Positions 53,571-62,414 of a stretch of DNA of 64,000 nucleotides are shown piece after piece. Numbering within the stretch: the first letter of the stretch is position 1; each line of letters begins with the position of its first letter. This DNA comes from Cohnella laeviribosi DSM 21336 (GTDB lineage: Bacteria > Bacillota > Bacilli > Paenibacillales > Paenibacillaceae). The stretch is taken from assembly GCF_000378425.1 (NCBI RefSeq), contig NZ_KB899824.1:1-64000 (forward strand), given 5' to 3'. The notes under the pieces are model-generated. The model ran no database searches and was not told the origin of the DNA. It saw only the letters and a program-made list of their open reading frames with translations. Both the position numbers and the translations under genes were made by a program.

Positions 53571-53587
53571 TGTCGAATCCTGACGAA
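53571..53587 (+). promoter_or_regulatory. Tandem Spo0A boxes repressing abrB
   Basis: TGTCGAA (53571-53577) and TGACGAA (53581-53587) are perfect 0A boxes exactly 10 bp apart, so on the same DNA face, and start about 17 bases downstream of the predicted abrB start point. The B. subtilis abrB promoter has the same tandem arrangement, where Spo0A~P represses. Confidence 0.9.
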
Positions 53588-53649
53588 CGTAAGCAAGTTT
53601 CTCAAAATAGCATTGCTTTTATTTTAACCTGAAAAGAGGGAGTTTCCAA

Positions 53650-53904
53650 ATGATGAAATCTACGGGAATTGTTCGTAAAGTCGATGAATTGGGACGGGTG
53701 GTCATTCCGATCGAATTGCGCCGCACTTTGGGAATCGGCGAGAAGGATGCGTTGGAAATTTATGTAGACGGAGAACGCATCATGCTGAAAAAATACGAGC
53801 CGGCCTGCATCTTCTGCGGCAACGCGGAAAACGTCATTTACTTCAAAGGAAAAATTGTTTGCCGAGATTGTTTGAAGGATTTGCCTGTACCTGTGACAAA
53901 TTAA
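53650..53904 (+). CDS. abrB: Transition-state regulator AbrB with cysteine-rich tail
   Basis: Represses post-exponential genes during growth; Spo0A~P switches it off. MKSTGIVRKVDELGRVVIPIELRRTLGI and EKDALEIYVDGERIMLKKYEP form a standard AbrB DNA-binding domain. The 84-residue protein then has Cys53-x-x-Cys56 and Cys71-x-x-Cys74 (CIFC, CRDC), a small zinc-ribbon-like tail in place of the longer C-domain of B. subtilis AbrB. Starts at 53650 and 53653 are both possible. It is one of only two plus-strand genes. Confidence 0.95.
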   Translation: MMKSTGIVRKVDELGRVVIPIELRRTLGIGEKDALEIYVDGERIMLKKYEPACIFCGNAENVIYFKGKIVCRDCLKDLPVPVTN

Positions 53905-53974
53905 AAAAAATACGTTATAATACCTTTGTGAGCTTGTATTCTGTTAATTCTAACCTTTTTATATCTCCTTATGC

Positions 53975-54012
53975 TCCCTCCCGATCGAAGCCTCGGGAGG
54001 GAACTTTTTTTG
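53975..54012 (+). terminator. Intrinsic terminator of abrB
   Basis: TCCCTCCCGA and TCGGGAGGGA form a perfect 10-bp stem with an 8-base loop, followed by AACTTTTTTTG, about 70 bases after the abrB stop. Confidence 0.92.
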
Positions 54013-54029
54013 TTTGGCCGGCTTGAACG

Positions 54030-54965
54030 TCATCGCTCGCTTTCGATCAGCGCCTGATAAACATCCCGGCGAGACAACCCGCGATCCTTGGCGACAAGCC
54101 GCATCGCTTCCTTGCGGCTCAGCTTGTCCGTCTGTTCATAACGCTCCACGTGCTGCGCCACGGTCAGATCCCGCCACCAGGCGCCGGCATCGGATTGCGG
54201 ACGCTCATCGGTGCCGTACGTTTTTCCTTCGATGACCAGACAGATTTCTCCCAAAGGCGGAAAGGCCTCGACATGTTGCAGGCAAGAACGAACCGTTCCC
54301 CTCACGACTTCTTCATGCCGCTTGGTCAGTTCCCGTACGACGGCCGCTCTGCGGCTTCCCCATTTTTCCGCCATCGTCTGCAGCGTCTTGACCAGCCGGT
54401 GCGGCGATTCATAAAAGACGAGCGTGCCCGGTTCTTCGCCCAGCTGTTCAAGCAGTTGCTCCAGCCCTTTGCGTTGCCTGGGCGGAAAGCCCGCAAAGAG
54501 AAACCGGCCGGTCGGCAAACCGGACACGATCAGCGCTGACAGCGCGGCATTGGCCCCGGGCACCGGCACGACCGGAACGCCTTGCGAGACCGCTTCCGCC
54601 ACCAGCTCGGCGCCCGGATCGGATATGGCCGGAATGCCGGCGTCGCTGACCAGGGCAATATTCTTGCCGTCCAGAAGCATCCGGATCAACTCCGGGCCGC
54701 TCGATTCTTTATTATGTTCGTGATAGCTGACAAGCCGGTTCGAAATGCCGAAATGCGTGAGCAGCTTGCGCGTTTGCCGCGTATCCTCCGCCGCGATCAG
54801 ATCGGCCTCTTTGAGGATGCGAATCGCCCGGAAGGTCATATCCTCCAAATTGCCGATCGGCGTTCCCACCAAATAAAGCGTGCCGGTCTGCTGCTGTTCG
54901 CCGAAGCTCTTTTGAACGGCGGCTCTTTCCGCCGGATGATGTCCGCCCCGCTCCAGATCGTTCAC
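54030..54965 (-). CDS. rsmI: 16S rRNA (cytidine1402-2'-O)-methyltransferase
   Basis: Methylates the ribose of C1402 in the decoding centre. The GTG at 54965 has AAGGAGGA 7 bases upstream and gives 311 residues; the frame to 55067 is open but lacks such a site. TLYLVGTPIGNLEDMTFRAI, EDTRQTRKLL, ALVSDAGIPAISDPG and VPGANAALSALIVSG are the signatures. B. subtilis has yazA, a small GIY-YIG protein, between this gene and the next; the 142-base gap here has no room for it. Confidence 0.96.
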   Translation of the reverse strand: MNDLERGGHHPAERAAVQKSFGEQQQTGTLYLVGTPIGNLEDMTFRAIRILKEADLIAAEDTRQTRKLLTHFGISNRLVSYHEHNKESSGPELIRMLLDGKNIALVSDAGIPAISDPGAELVAEAVSQGVPVVPVPGANAALSALIVSGLPTGRFLFAGFPPRQRKGLEQLLEQLGEEPGTLVFYESPHRLVKTLQTMAEKWGSRRAAVVRELTKRHEEVVRGTVRSCLQHVEAFPPLGEICLVIEGKTYGTDERPQSDAGAWWRDLTVAQHVERYEQTDKLSRKEAMRLVAKDRGLSRRDVYQALIESER

Positions 54966-55107
54966 GAAATGTCCTCCTTCCGGCTGCATGTTGTTCGGGC
55001 TTGTCCCGATCAGCGCGTTTTTCCTCGAGTGTTTCTTCTTATTATATATGGGTAAATATGGAGGCAAAACAAGTCTTGCCTTGACCCTGTCCCGTCCGTT
55101 CTTCGGG

Positions 55108-55887
55108 TTAAAATTTCAACCGGTTCTTTTCGCCGTAAAAGACGTCGAGAAGCTCTTGGGTATACTCCGTTCCTTTGCCCTCGTAGACGATCAGCGGCGG
55201 CAGCAGCCGAACCTCCGGGCGGCCGTCCTTCAACGCGTCGAGCAGGACCATGTTCGCCTCCGCGTCCGCCCGCGGATGAACGAAGCGTATTCGCTTCGGC
55301 TCCAGCCGGTGCCGCCGCATCGTCTCCACAATATCCGCCAGTCTTGCCGGCCGATGCACCATCGATACGCGCCCTCCCGGTTTCACAAGCCTGGAAGCGG
55401 CAGCGGCGACATCGTCCAGCGTACAGCCGATTTCGTGGCGGGCCATCGCCTGGTGCCAGTTTTCTTTACGATCTCCCGTATGGACGGGCAAATAAGGCGG
55501 GTTGACCGTAACGGCGTCGTACGGCACGGCCTCCGGGTCGGCAAATGTCTTCAGATCGGCCTCGATGATTCGCACCTGCTCCCCAAGGCCGTTCATTTCG
55601 ACGCTGCGCCTGGCCATGTCCGCAAGACGCGGCTGAATCTCAACCCCGTCAATGCGGGCGCCTGTACGCGTTGTCAGCAGCAGCGGCACGACGCCGTTGC
55701 CCGTGCACAAATCGAGGACGCGTCCGCGCGGCGGCACGCTGGCGAATCGGGCGAGCAGCACGGCGTCCAGCGAGAAGCTGAAAACTTCGGCGCTCTGGAT
55801 GATCTTCAGTTCGTACGTCAGCAGATCGTCAATCCGCTCGCCGGGCAGCAGGTTCGGTATCGGCCGCATTTCTTTTTCCATCTCCAT
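55108..55887 (-). CDS. yabB: tRNA1(Val) (adenine37-N6)-methyltransferase-like protein (YabB)
   Basis: N6-adenine methyltransferase of 259 residues related to TrmN6/YfiC. The SAM motif is VLDLCTGNGVVPLLL (about 58-72) and the catalytic NPPY lies in AVTVNPPYLPVHTGDRKENWHQ. The tRNA substrate is known for E. coli YfiC; for Firmicutes YabB it is inferred. Located between rsmI and the phosphoglycosyltransferase in the yabA-yabB-rsmI order. Confidence 0.92.
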   Translation of the reverse strand: MEMEKEMRPIPNLLPGERIDDLLTYELKIIQSAEVFSFSLDAVLLARFASVPPRGRVLDLCTGNGVVPLLLTTRTGARIDGVEIQPRLADMARRSVEMNGLGEQVRIIEADLKTFADPEAVPYDAVTVNPPYLPVHTGDRKENWHQAMARHEIGCTLDDVAAAASRLVKPGGRVSMVHRPARLADIVETMRRHRLEPKRIRFVHPRADAEANMVLLDALKDGRPEVRLLPPLIVYEGKGTEYTQELLDVFYGEKNRLKF

Positions 55888-55943
55888 CCGATCTCCGTTT
55901 CCATTAGCTTACTCGATTCGGGGTTCGATTTCATCTTTCCGCT

Positions 55944-55988
55944 CAAAAGAAGACAGGCCCCCAACGTCTCCGATGACCGAGGACCTGT
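55944..55988 (-). terminator. Terminator of the phosphoglycosyltransferase gene
   Basis: Minus strand: ACAGGTCC pairs with GGGCCTGT (one G-U), loop about 20 bases, followed by CTTCTTTTG. Confidence 0.65.
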
Positions 55989-56049
55989 TTGTTCCGCTTT
56001 GACTGTTGCGCCGCCATGCCCTTTGCCGCTTCCGTTAACCCCCGGGAAC

Positions 56050-57009
56050 TTATCCTTGGGCCAGCAGAAGCACGATCGAGAACAAGCCGAAGCAAAGGTT
56101 CACCAAGTACAGGAAAGAAACGACCTGAACCGGCTTCATGCCGGTCTCCAGCAGGCGGTAATGGACCTGCGACGCATCGGCCCGGTAGATGGGAACCCCC
56201 TTCATCAACCGGACAAGAACGACGCGGATGTTGTCGAGAATCGGGACGCCAAGGGCCAAAATCGGAATGAATAAGGAAATCAAGGTCGCCTGCTTGAACG
56301 CACCGTCGAGTGCGACGACGCCGAGCATAAAACCGAGGAACGTCGCTCCCGCATCCCCCATAAACACCTTGGCAGGCGGCCGGTTGAACAGCAAATAGCC
56401 GATGGAGACGCCGACCGTGATCACGGCCATCATCGCCGAATCCTGCTGCCCCATGACAAGGGCGACGACCAGCAGCGTGCCGCCCGATATGGCGGATAAT
56501 CCGCCCGCCAACCCGTCCATGCCGTCGGAAAAGTTGATCACCGTCGTCACGCCGAAAATCCAAAGCACCGTAAACAGAAACGACAACCATTCGGGCAAAA
56601 CGACGTATGCGCCGTTCAGCGGATTTTCAAACCCCGCGAAGACAACGCCGGAGGCATAGACAAGAATGGCGGCCGATATCTGCACGAGGAACTTGGGCAG
56701 AGCGGGAAACTCTTTGCCATGCGTCTTGTGCCAGTCGTCCACGAGCCCGATCAGCAGAACAAGCAAGCCGCCTCCGAGTATCGCCCCCGTCTGAAGCCAA
56801 GAATCCCGCACGAAAATCAGATAAACGGCAATAAACGCAATATAGATAGCAATCCCGGCCGTCAGCGGGATGGGTTCTTTGTGTATTTTGCGCGCGCTGT
56901 CCGATCTGGGCTTATCTACAAAGCCGATTCGCAGCGCCACTTGTTTCAATGGAGGAATGAGCGAGATCACGATAAAGAAAGACAACGCGAAAGCGATAAA
57001 ATAACTCAT
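56050..57009 (-). CDS. Undecaprenyl-phosphate GlcNAc-1-phosphate transferase (TagO/WecA/MraY family)
   Basis: Polytopic enzyme of 319 residues that moves a sugar-1-phosphate onto undecaprenyl phosphate. Ten to eleven membrane segments are visible, with the family's cytoplasmic motifs: LVDDWHKTHGKEFPAL, NFSDGMDGLAGG (catalytic Asp), VFMGDAGATFLGF and the DNIRVVLVRLMKGVPIYRADASQVHYRLLETG loop residues. The HYRLLETG-type histidine motif favours TagO/WecA over MraY. It has its own strong promoter and terminator and is not part of the yabA-yabB segment in B. subtilis. Confidence 0.9.
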   Translation of the reverse strand: MSYFIAFALSFFIVISLIPPLKQVALRIGFVDKPRSDSARKIHKEPIPLTAGIAIYIAFIAVYLIFVRDSWLQTGAILGGGLLVLLIGLVDDWHKTHGKEFPALPKFLVQISAAILVYASGVVFAGFENPLNGAYVVLPEWLSFLFTVLWIFGVTTVINFSDGMDGLAGGLSAISGGTLLVVALVMGQQDSAMMAVITVGVSIGYLLFNRPPAKVFMGDAGATFLGFMLGVVALDGAFKQATLISLFIPILALGVPILDNIRVVLVRLMKGVPIYRADASQVHYRLLETGMKPVQVVSFLYLVNLCFGLFSIVLLLAQG

Positions 57010-57047
57010 CGTCGACTCCTTTCCCGCTTCGACAGTCTATTTCCTCG

Positions 57048-57077
57048 ATTGTAGTCGGAAAAGTTTGATAGTGTCAA
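57048..57077 (-). promoter_or_regulatory. Sigma-A promoter of the phosphoglycosyltransferase gene
   Basis: Minus strand: TTGACA (57072-57077), 18-bp spacer, TACAAT (57048-57053), about 30 bases before the start codon. Confidence 0.85.
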
Positions 57078-57125
57078 CGCTAGAAGCATTAAGCTTTATT
57101 AATCGGAGCGCCGCAGGCGAACGTT

Positions 57126-57157
57126 AAAAAAGCCGCCCGTCCTATCGGACAGACGGC
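57126..57157 (-). terminator. Intrinsic terminator of yabA
   Basis: Minus strand: GCCGTCTGTCC, loop GATA, GGACGGGCGGC (one G-U), then TTTTTTAA. It ends the yaaO-to-yabA run. Confidence 0.92.
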
Positions 57158-57189
57158 GTGTTCTTCACGCTTCGGGTTGCTTACCGCTT

Positions 57190-57555
57190 TTATTTGCTCA
57201 GGAATGACAAGCAGAACAGGCAGTCGCCTTCCAAACGCAAATGCCCGTAGTACACATTGCAAATATGAAAACCTTCGTGATAAAGCCGGGCCAAATTGTC
57301 GTGGCCTTCTCCCACGCCAACGATCGAAGACGATTTCTCTTTCCCTTTGACGACGGCCGATTCGTCTGTCGCCTCTTGCGGAAATTCTGCAGTCGTCTCG
57401 CGCTTCAGGACTTTGCGCAGCTGCTGGTTTTCAATTCGGAGCCGTTGATTTTCTTCGAGCAATTCTTTGATCTGCAGCTTGAGATCGCCGAAGTGCGTGT
57501 GCATATGGCCCAAAGCTGCTTCAAGTTCGTCCACGCGAAGGAAAATGTCTTTCAT
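57190..57555 (-). CDS. yabA: Replication initiation control protein YabA
   Basis: Tethers DnaA to the DnaN clamp to limit initiation. From the ATG at 57555 it has 121 residues: an N-terminal leucine-zipper coiled coil (about 1-60), an acidic/Ser linker, and a C-terminal zinc site with [15 protein letters not shown] and the CLFC pair. This is the complete YabA plan. It follows ricT by 39 bases, next to holB, so replication genes cluster here. Confidence 0.95.
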   Translation of the reverse strand: MKDIFLRVDELEAALGHMHTHFGDLKLQIKELLEENQRLRIENQQLRKVLKRETTAEFPQEATDESAVVKGKEKSSSIVGVGEGHDNLARLYHEGFHICNVYYGHLRLEGDCLFCLSFLSK

Positions 57556-57594
57556 CAACACCTTACACCTCAAGCCCCAGGTAGTGTTGCAACA

Positions 57595-58395
57595 TTAATT
57601 GACCACAACGTCCTCAAACGGCAATTCTTTCACTTTTCCGAGCTCAAACAACTGGACATGAACGGTGCGGTTTCCCGCATTAAGCCCGACGACCTTGCCT
57701 TCTCCGAAGGAAGTGATGACGATCTTGCCGACGGCCGGCATCTCTTCCTTCGCGCTTTCGTAATTGTCGTGCTCGTATTTCAGACAGCACATCAACCGTC
57801 CGCACAGGCCCGATATTTTGGTCGGATTCAGCGATAAATTCTGATCTTTGGCCATCTTGATGGAGACCGGTTCGAAGTCCCCCAGCCATGAAGAACAGCA
57901 GAGAACGCGTCCGCACGGACCGATTCCTCCGAGCATCTTGGCTTCGTCTCGTACGCCGATCTGGCGCAGTTCAATGCGGGTCCTAAAGACGCTGGCCAGA
58001 TCCTTGACCAACTCCCGAAAGTCGACGCGCCCTTCAGCCGTGAAGTAAAAAATGATTTTATTCCGGTCAAACGTGTATTCCACGTCCACCAGCTTCATTT
58101 GCAACTGGTGATCCTTAATCTTCTGCAGCCCGATCGCGAAAGCGTTCTTCGCCGCATTGCGGTTCTCTTCCACCGTATGGGCGTCATGCTCTCCGGCAAT
58201 GCGGATGACCTTCTTGAGCGGCAGCACGACATCCGATTCGTCAACCTTCTTCGGCCCGACCACGACAGTACCGTACTCGACACCGCGCGCCGTTTCCACA
58301 ATAACGTGCTGATCTTTGGAGACAGGGTGCTCGGCGGGATCGAAATAATAGACTTTGCCCGCTTTCTTGAAGCGGACACCGACAACATCGTACAA
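57595..58395 (-). CDS. ricT: RNA-processing regulator RicT (YaaT)
   Basis: PSP1-domain protein; in B. subtilis it forms a complex with RicA and RicF carrying [4Fe-4S] clusters that helps RNase Y cleave mRNAs and promotes the phosphorelay. The start is TTG at 58395 with GGGAGGGG upstream, giving 266 residues beginning YDVVGVRFKKAGKVYYFDP. ARGVEYGTVV and the Cys-rich centre (GGIGPCGRVLCCSSW, GLCGRLMCCLKYEHD) hold the cluster cysteines. The stop of holB lies 2 bases upstream. Confidence 0.95.
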   Translation of the reverse strand: MYDVVGVRFKKAGKVYYFDPAEHPVSKDQHVIVETARGVEYGTVVVGPKKVDESDVVLPLKKVIRIAGEHDAHTVEENRNAAKNAFAIGLQKIKDHQLQMKLVDVEYTFDRNKIIFYFTAEGRVDFRELVKDLASVFRTRIELRQIGVRDEAKMLGGIGPCGRVLCCSSWLGDFEPVSIKMAKDQNLSLNPTKISGLCGRLMCCLKYEHDNYESAKEEMPAVGKIVITSFGEGKVVGLNAGNRTVHVQLFELGKVKELPFEDVVVN

Positions 58396-58397
58396 CG

Positions 58398-59375
58398 CTA
58401 CCCCTCCCGCGCGTTTACCAGAAATTGCTCCATGGCTAGCTGCGGCTGCACATGAGCCTTGATGCGGCGAGCCGCCGTCAGCGCCGTTTCCATCGCATGG
58501 ACCCAAGCGTCAATACTTCGGCTCCAGGCATGCTTGGCAATCCAATCGGCTTGGTCGGAGAACACCATCTTCTGATGACGACCTGTCATCGCGTATATCA
58601 TATCTCTAAACCATAAAGCGAACATTTGCAGGATCGTGTCCGCATAATTGGAAAGTTCTGTCTTAAATACCTGTTGTTGGGCGGTAAGCAAAACGCCAGG
58701 AAACTGGGAGAACATCTCCTTGCCTAATTGTATCACTACGTTTCGAGTTTCTGCAAACCAATTCTGTTCGACCAGCTCCCGGCTTGCTTCCAATCCGGCC
58801 GCCAAATGAACGGCCGTCCGCGCAAGCAGCGGCGGTTTGCCTTCGGCAACGAGCGCCTGCTCCATCTCCTCGGGATTGCCGGGTACGAACGGAATCAGCT
58901 GCGTGCGCGACAGGATCGTCGGCAGCAGCGATTGCGCGCTTGGCGCAATCAAAATCGCCACGACCGGCGACGGAGGTTCTTCCAGAAATTTGAGCAAGCT
59001 GTTGGCCGCCTGCACGGTCATCGTCTCGGCGCCTTCGATTCGGTACACTTTGCGGCCTGCTCCGGCGTTGCGGTACGACAGATCGCGCTGCAGTTCCCGA
59101 ATCTGTTCGATCTTCACCGCCGCCCCGTCCGGAACGATCGTATGCCAGTCGGGGTGGTTGCCGTGCTTCACTTTCCGGCACGACAAGCATTCCCCGCATG
59201 CGTCGTCGCCCTGCCGTTCGCACAGCAGCGTCTGCGCCAACGCCTCGGCCATCGCCCGCTTTCCGCTGCCGGGCGGGCCGGCGAACAAGTAGGCGTGCGC
59301 TACTTTTCCGGAACGAATCGCCCGCTGCAGCAGCATTTTCGCCCGGTGCTGTCCGGGAACATCGCGCATCGCCAT
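58398..59375 (-). CDS. holB: DNA polymerase III delta' subunit
   Basis: Clamp-loader subunit of 325 residues from the ATG at 59375 (GGGGG 7 bases upstream). The AAA+ fold has the Walker A variant AGPPGSGKRAMAEALA, a zinc module with C-x8-CGECLSC cysteines, and SLLKFLEEPPSPVVAIL and SRTQLIPF as in other delta' proteins. The neighbours ricT, yaaR, darA and tmk match B. subtilis. Confidence 0.95.
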   Translation of the reverse strand: MAMRDVPGQHRAKMLLQRAIRSGKVAHAYLFAGPPGSGKRAMAEALAQTLLCERQGDDACGECLSCRKVKHGNHPDWHTIVPDGAAVKIEQIRELQRDLSYRNAGAGRKVYRIEGAETMTVQAANSLLKFLEEPPSPVVAILIAPSAQSLLPTILSRTQLIPFVPGNPEEMEQALVAEGKPPLLARTAVHLAAGLEASRELVEQNWFAETRNVVIQLGKEMFSQFPGVLLTAQQQVFKTELSNYADTILQMFALWFRDMIYAMTGRHQKMVFSDQADWIAKHAWSRSIDAWVHAMETALTAARRIKAHVQPQLAMEQFLVNAREG

Positions 59376-59387
59376 CTCCAATCCCCC

Positions 59388-59837
59388 TTAAAAAACCAGG
59401 TTGATGAGCAGCCCCCGGATTTCGCCGACCTTCTCCAACAGCTCAAGGCGGCCTTCTTCCGTTTGAAGCAGCTCTTCTCCCATTTGAACGAGCACGGCAT
59501 CGACTTCCTCGAGAATTTTGTATCTTTTCCCGCGGCCGCGATGATCCCAGCCCCTTGTTTCTTTCAATCCGATTCCTCTGCGCAAGGTATCTTCCAGGAA
59601 GCTTTTGACCATATTCCGGTATAACCGAAGTTCCCGTACCGTCATCGAACGCATCAGACGGTCGCCCTGGGCCCGGATATCCTCCAGCTTGCGCTGCAAT
59701 TCCTCCTGCGTCCGTTCTCCTTCCTGCTGCTGCAGAAAATCGCCGAACGTCTGCGTCTGAGGGGGGCGGGACGGCATGTCGCTTCGCTGAACCGTTTTGT
59801 TCCTCGGAAAGTACCCCGATTCGATCTTCACATCCAT
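59388..59837 (-). CDS. yaaR: YaaR family protein (DUF327)
   Basis: A 149-residue, highly charged helical protein with no membrane segment and no known function. TFGDFLQQQEGERTQEELQRKL, GDRLMRSMTVRELRLYRNMVKSFLEDTLRRGI and RYKILEEVDAVLVQMGEELL are the conserved blocks. The exact start is uncertain: ATG 59837 is used; the frame offers TTG at 59846. Always found between darA and holB in Bacillales. Confidence 0.9.
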   Translation of the reverse strand: MDVKIESGYFPRNKTVQRSDMPSRPPQTQTFGDFLQQQEGERTQEELQRKLEDIRAQGDRLMRSMTVRELRLYRNMVKSFLEDTLRRGIGLKETRGWDHRGRGKRYKILEEVDAVLVQMGEELLQTEEGRLELLEKVGEIRGLLINLVF

Positions 59838-59858
59838 CACCGCCAAGGTTGTTCGTCA

Positions 59859-60233
<375 letters not shown>

Positions 60234-60264
60234 TTAATTATACACGTTATGGCCGAATTCCTCT

Positions 60265-60903
60265 TTATTTTGTTTCATTCAATTTGGCCGCCAAATGCAG
60301 CCAGGCCTCCCGCAGGAGGTCATCCGGCGCTTGCATCGCGTCCAGGGTGACGATCCGCTCCGGATAACGCCTTGCCACTTCCCGGTAACCGTCCCGCACC
60401 TTGCGGTGAAAAGCCAGCCCCTCGAGATCGAGACGGTTGACCTCGCGCCCGGCGTCCGCCCGAATTCTCGCAAGTCCCGCTTCGGGTTCCAGATCCAGAT
60501 ACAGCGTCATCGCGGGCATGCAGCCTTCGACGGCAAAGCGGTTGATTTCCCATACTTCGTCCATGCCCAATCCCCGCGCATAGCCTTGGTAAGCCAGGCT
60601 GCTGTCGATGAACCGGTCGCACAATACGATTGCGCCTCTCGCTAATGCCGGCAGCACGACTTCTACCAGATGCTGCCTTCTTGCCGCAGCGTAAAGCAGC
60701 GCCTCCGTTCGCCCGTCCATGGCGGTATGATTCCGCTCCAAAATAACGGCCCGTATCGACTCCGCAATCGGGCTGCCGCCCGGCTCGCGCGTCGTCACCA
60801 CATCGTATCCCGCTTGTTGGAGCCGGTCCGCCAGGCCGCCGATCAGCGTCGTTTTGCCCGAGCCTTCCCCGCCTTCGAATGTGATGAACGTTCCTTTGGA
60901 CAC
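60265..60903 (-). CDS. tmk: Thymidylate kinase
   Basis: Phosphorylates dTMP to dTDP. The preferred start is GTG at 60903 with AAGGGG 8 bases upstream (212 residues); ATG at 60924 would add 7 residues. The P-loop is [20 protein letters not shown], followed by the DR-type motif [11 protein letters not shown] and [13 protein letters not shown]. It is preceded by a membrane protein gene that is not there in B. subtilis, where yaaO directly precedes tmk. Confidence 0.97.
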   Translation of the reverse strand: MSKGTFITFEGGEGSGKTTLIGGLADRLQQAGYDVVTTREPGGSPIAESIRAVILERNHTAMDGRTEALLYAAARRQHLVEVVLPALARGAIVLCDRFIDSSLAYQGYARGLGMDEVWEINRFAVEGCMPAMTLYLDLEPEAGLARIRADAGREVNRLDLEGLAFHRKVRDGYREVARRYPERIVTLDAMQAPDDLLREAWLHLAAKLNETK

Positions 60904-60935
60904 CGGCGTTTCCCCTTCCCGCATCTATCCCTGAT

Positions 60936-62411
60936 CTATCCCTTTCGGTTCAAAAAGCGGCCTGCCGCCGCGATTCGGAAGATCCCGTAAACCGCGCCCG
61001 CAAGGACGCTAAAGACTATCATATCAAAGCTAACGTTGAACATAAACAAATGCTTGCCCAAATCGGCTTCACCGTCCCCGACAATCGGAATCATGATCGC
61101 CATGACGCCGGTAAGCGCCACGACCGCGAGCGTTTCCGCTTTTAACCGGGACTTTCGGTCCGTTCGCCACAGCCACCACGCCGCCAGCCCGGCCGCAAAA
61201 AGCGCGTAAACGGCGGCAAACCACCCGAACGTATGAGGCATCCGCTTCGCCTTCCATTCGCTCCAGCTGCTGAATTCGTAGGACAATGCGCCGGGAGGCT
61301 TGCCCGCCTCTTTCTCGTAATTTCCCAGGTAATACGGCCGGATGAACGCCCCGTTCGCGGCGGCTTTTTCCAGCTTGCCGACAAACCGTCCCGGATGCTT
61401 GAGATAGAACAGGGCAATATCCTTGTGGCTCAGCTTTTCCAATACTTCCTTCCGCAAGGTCGGATCGCGCTGCGGAATGGCGGTGTCTTTTTGAAAGTAG
61501 TTCGTCCCCGCGAGGACCGCGTATTTTTCCGGAATGCCGAGCTCGCGCATATCTCCGGCCACGTCCGGAGAATCCTTGAGGACGCCGTAAAAGATGGACT
61601 GATAGAGATTCGTATGCTTCAACCGGTCCGGCGCCGCGACAATCATGATCACCGAACCGGCGATGAGCACGCATACGCCCGCCAGCACCTGCCTGTGCCA
61701 TCGGCGGTCTTGACGAAGGCCCATCATGCGCCAAGCGAGCAGAGCGAACGCGAACCCGAGCGGAGCGTTTTGGATTTTGGAGCTGGCCACCGCCAGCGCC
61801 GCTCCGATGAACAAGACGAGCAATCCGCCGGTCGGTTTCTCCATAGAGGATATGGCCAGAGCGGACGCAACCGCCAGCAGCATCCCGATCAGCGCGTAGG
61901 GTTCGCCGTAAAACGACTGAAAATAAGCCGTATACCCAATGTCGCCGAATATCCATACGACAAGCGCGCCCAATGCCGCCGCGAATGCGGCCGTCGCTTT
62001 TTTGCCGCCCGGGGCGGGCGCAAAGCGGACAAGCAAAAACAATGCGGTAAGAAAGAAAAGAAGGTAGAAAGCCCCCAGAAACCGAATGTCATACGTCTGC
62101 CCGTTAAAAATACGGGAAACGAGACCGGAAACCGCAACCAGAAGAACATGCGTGGAGACGTAACCGCCGGGCGTGAAGCTTCCGTATGCATATTGGGAAT
62201 GGGAGTATGCAAAATATCGATCCTCATAAGCTTCGCCGGGATCGAGCGGCGCGATGCCGGACACGCTCATGACCCGCGCAAAATCGCCGTTGTCGGCCAT
62301 GCCGATAACCGGAGGAATCATGAGCAGGCAGATAATCAGCCCCGCCGCTGCCAGCACGCAAATCCAGGCGATAGGTCTGCGGAAATCCTGTATAGGCAAA
62401 ATTCGTTTCAT
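60936..62411 (-). CDS. Polytopic membrane protein, possible glycan transferase
   Basis: A 491-residue integral membrane protein with about 11-12 hydrophobic segments and one larger loop (about 245-375) rich in Lys/Asp. The first loop reads MADNGDFARVMSVSGI and YEDRYFAYSHSQYAYGSF, with acidic residues just after membrane segment 1, as in GT-C-type glycosyltransferases. It resembles hexose transferases of S-layer glycan loci (WsfD type), but that is a weak guess. It starts 4 bases after the decarboxylase gene ends and 30 bases before tmk, so it is inserted in the yaaO-tmk operon. Confidence 0.75.
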   Translation of the reverse strand: MKRILPIQDFRRPIAWICVLAAAGLIICLLMIPPVIGMADNGDFARVMSVSGIAPLDPGEAYEDRYFAYSHSQYAYGSFTPGGYVSTHVLLVAVSGLVSRIFNGQTYDIRFLGAFYLLFFLTALFLLVRFAPAPGGKKATAAFAAALGALVVWIFGDIGYTAYFQSFYGEPYALIGMLLAVASALAISSMEKPTGGLLVLFIGAALAVASSKIQNAPLGFAFALLAWRMMGLRQDRRWHRQVLAGVCVLIAGSVIMIVAAPDRLKHTNLYQSIFYGVLKDSPDVAGDMRELGIPEKYAVLAGTNYFQKDTAIPQRDPTLRKEVLEKLSHKDIALFYLKHPGRFVGKLEKAAANGAFIRPYYLGNYEKEAGKPPGALSYEFSSWSEWKAKRMPHTFGWFAAVYALFAAGLAAWWLWRTDRKSRLKAETLAVVALTGVMAIMIPIVGDGEADLGKHLFMFNVSFDMIVFSVLAGAVYGIFRIAAAGRFLNRKG

Positions 62412-62414
62412 GCG

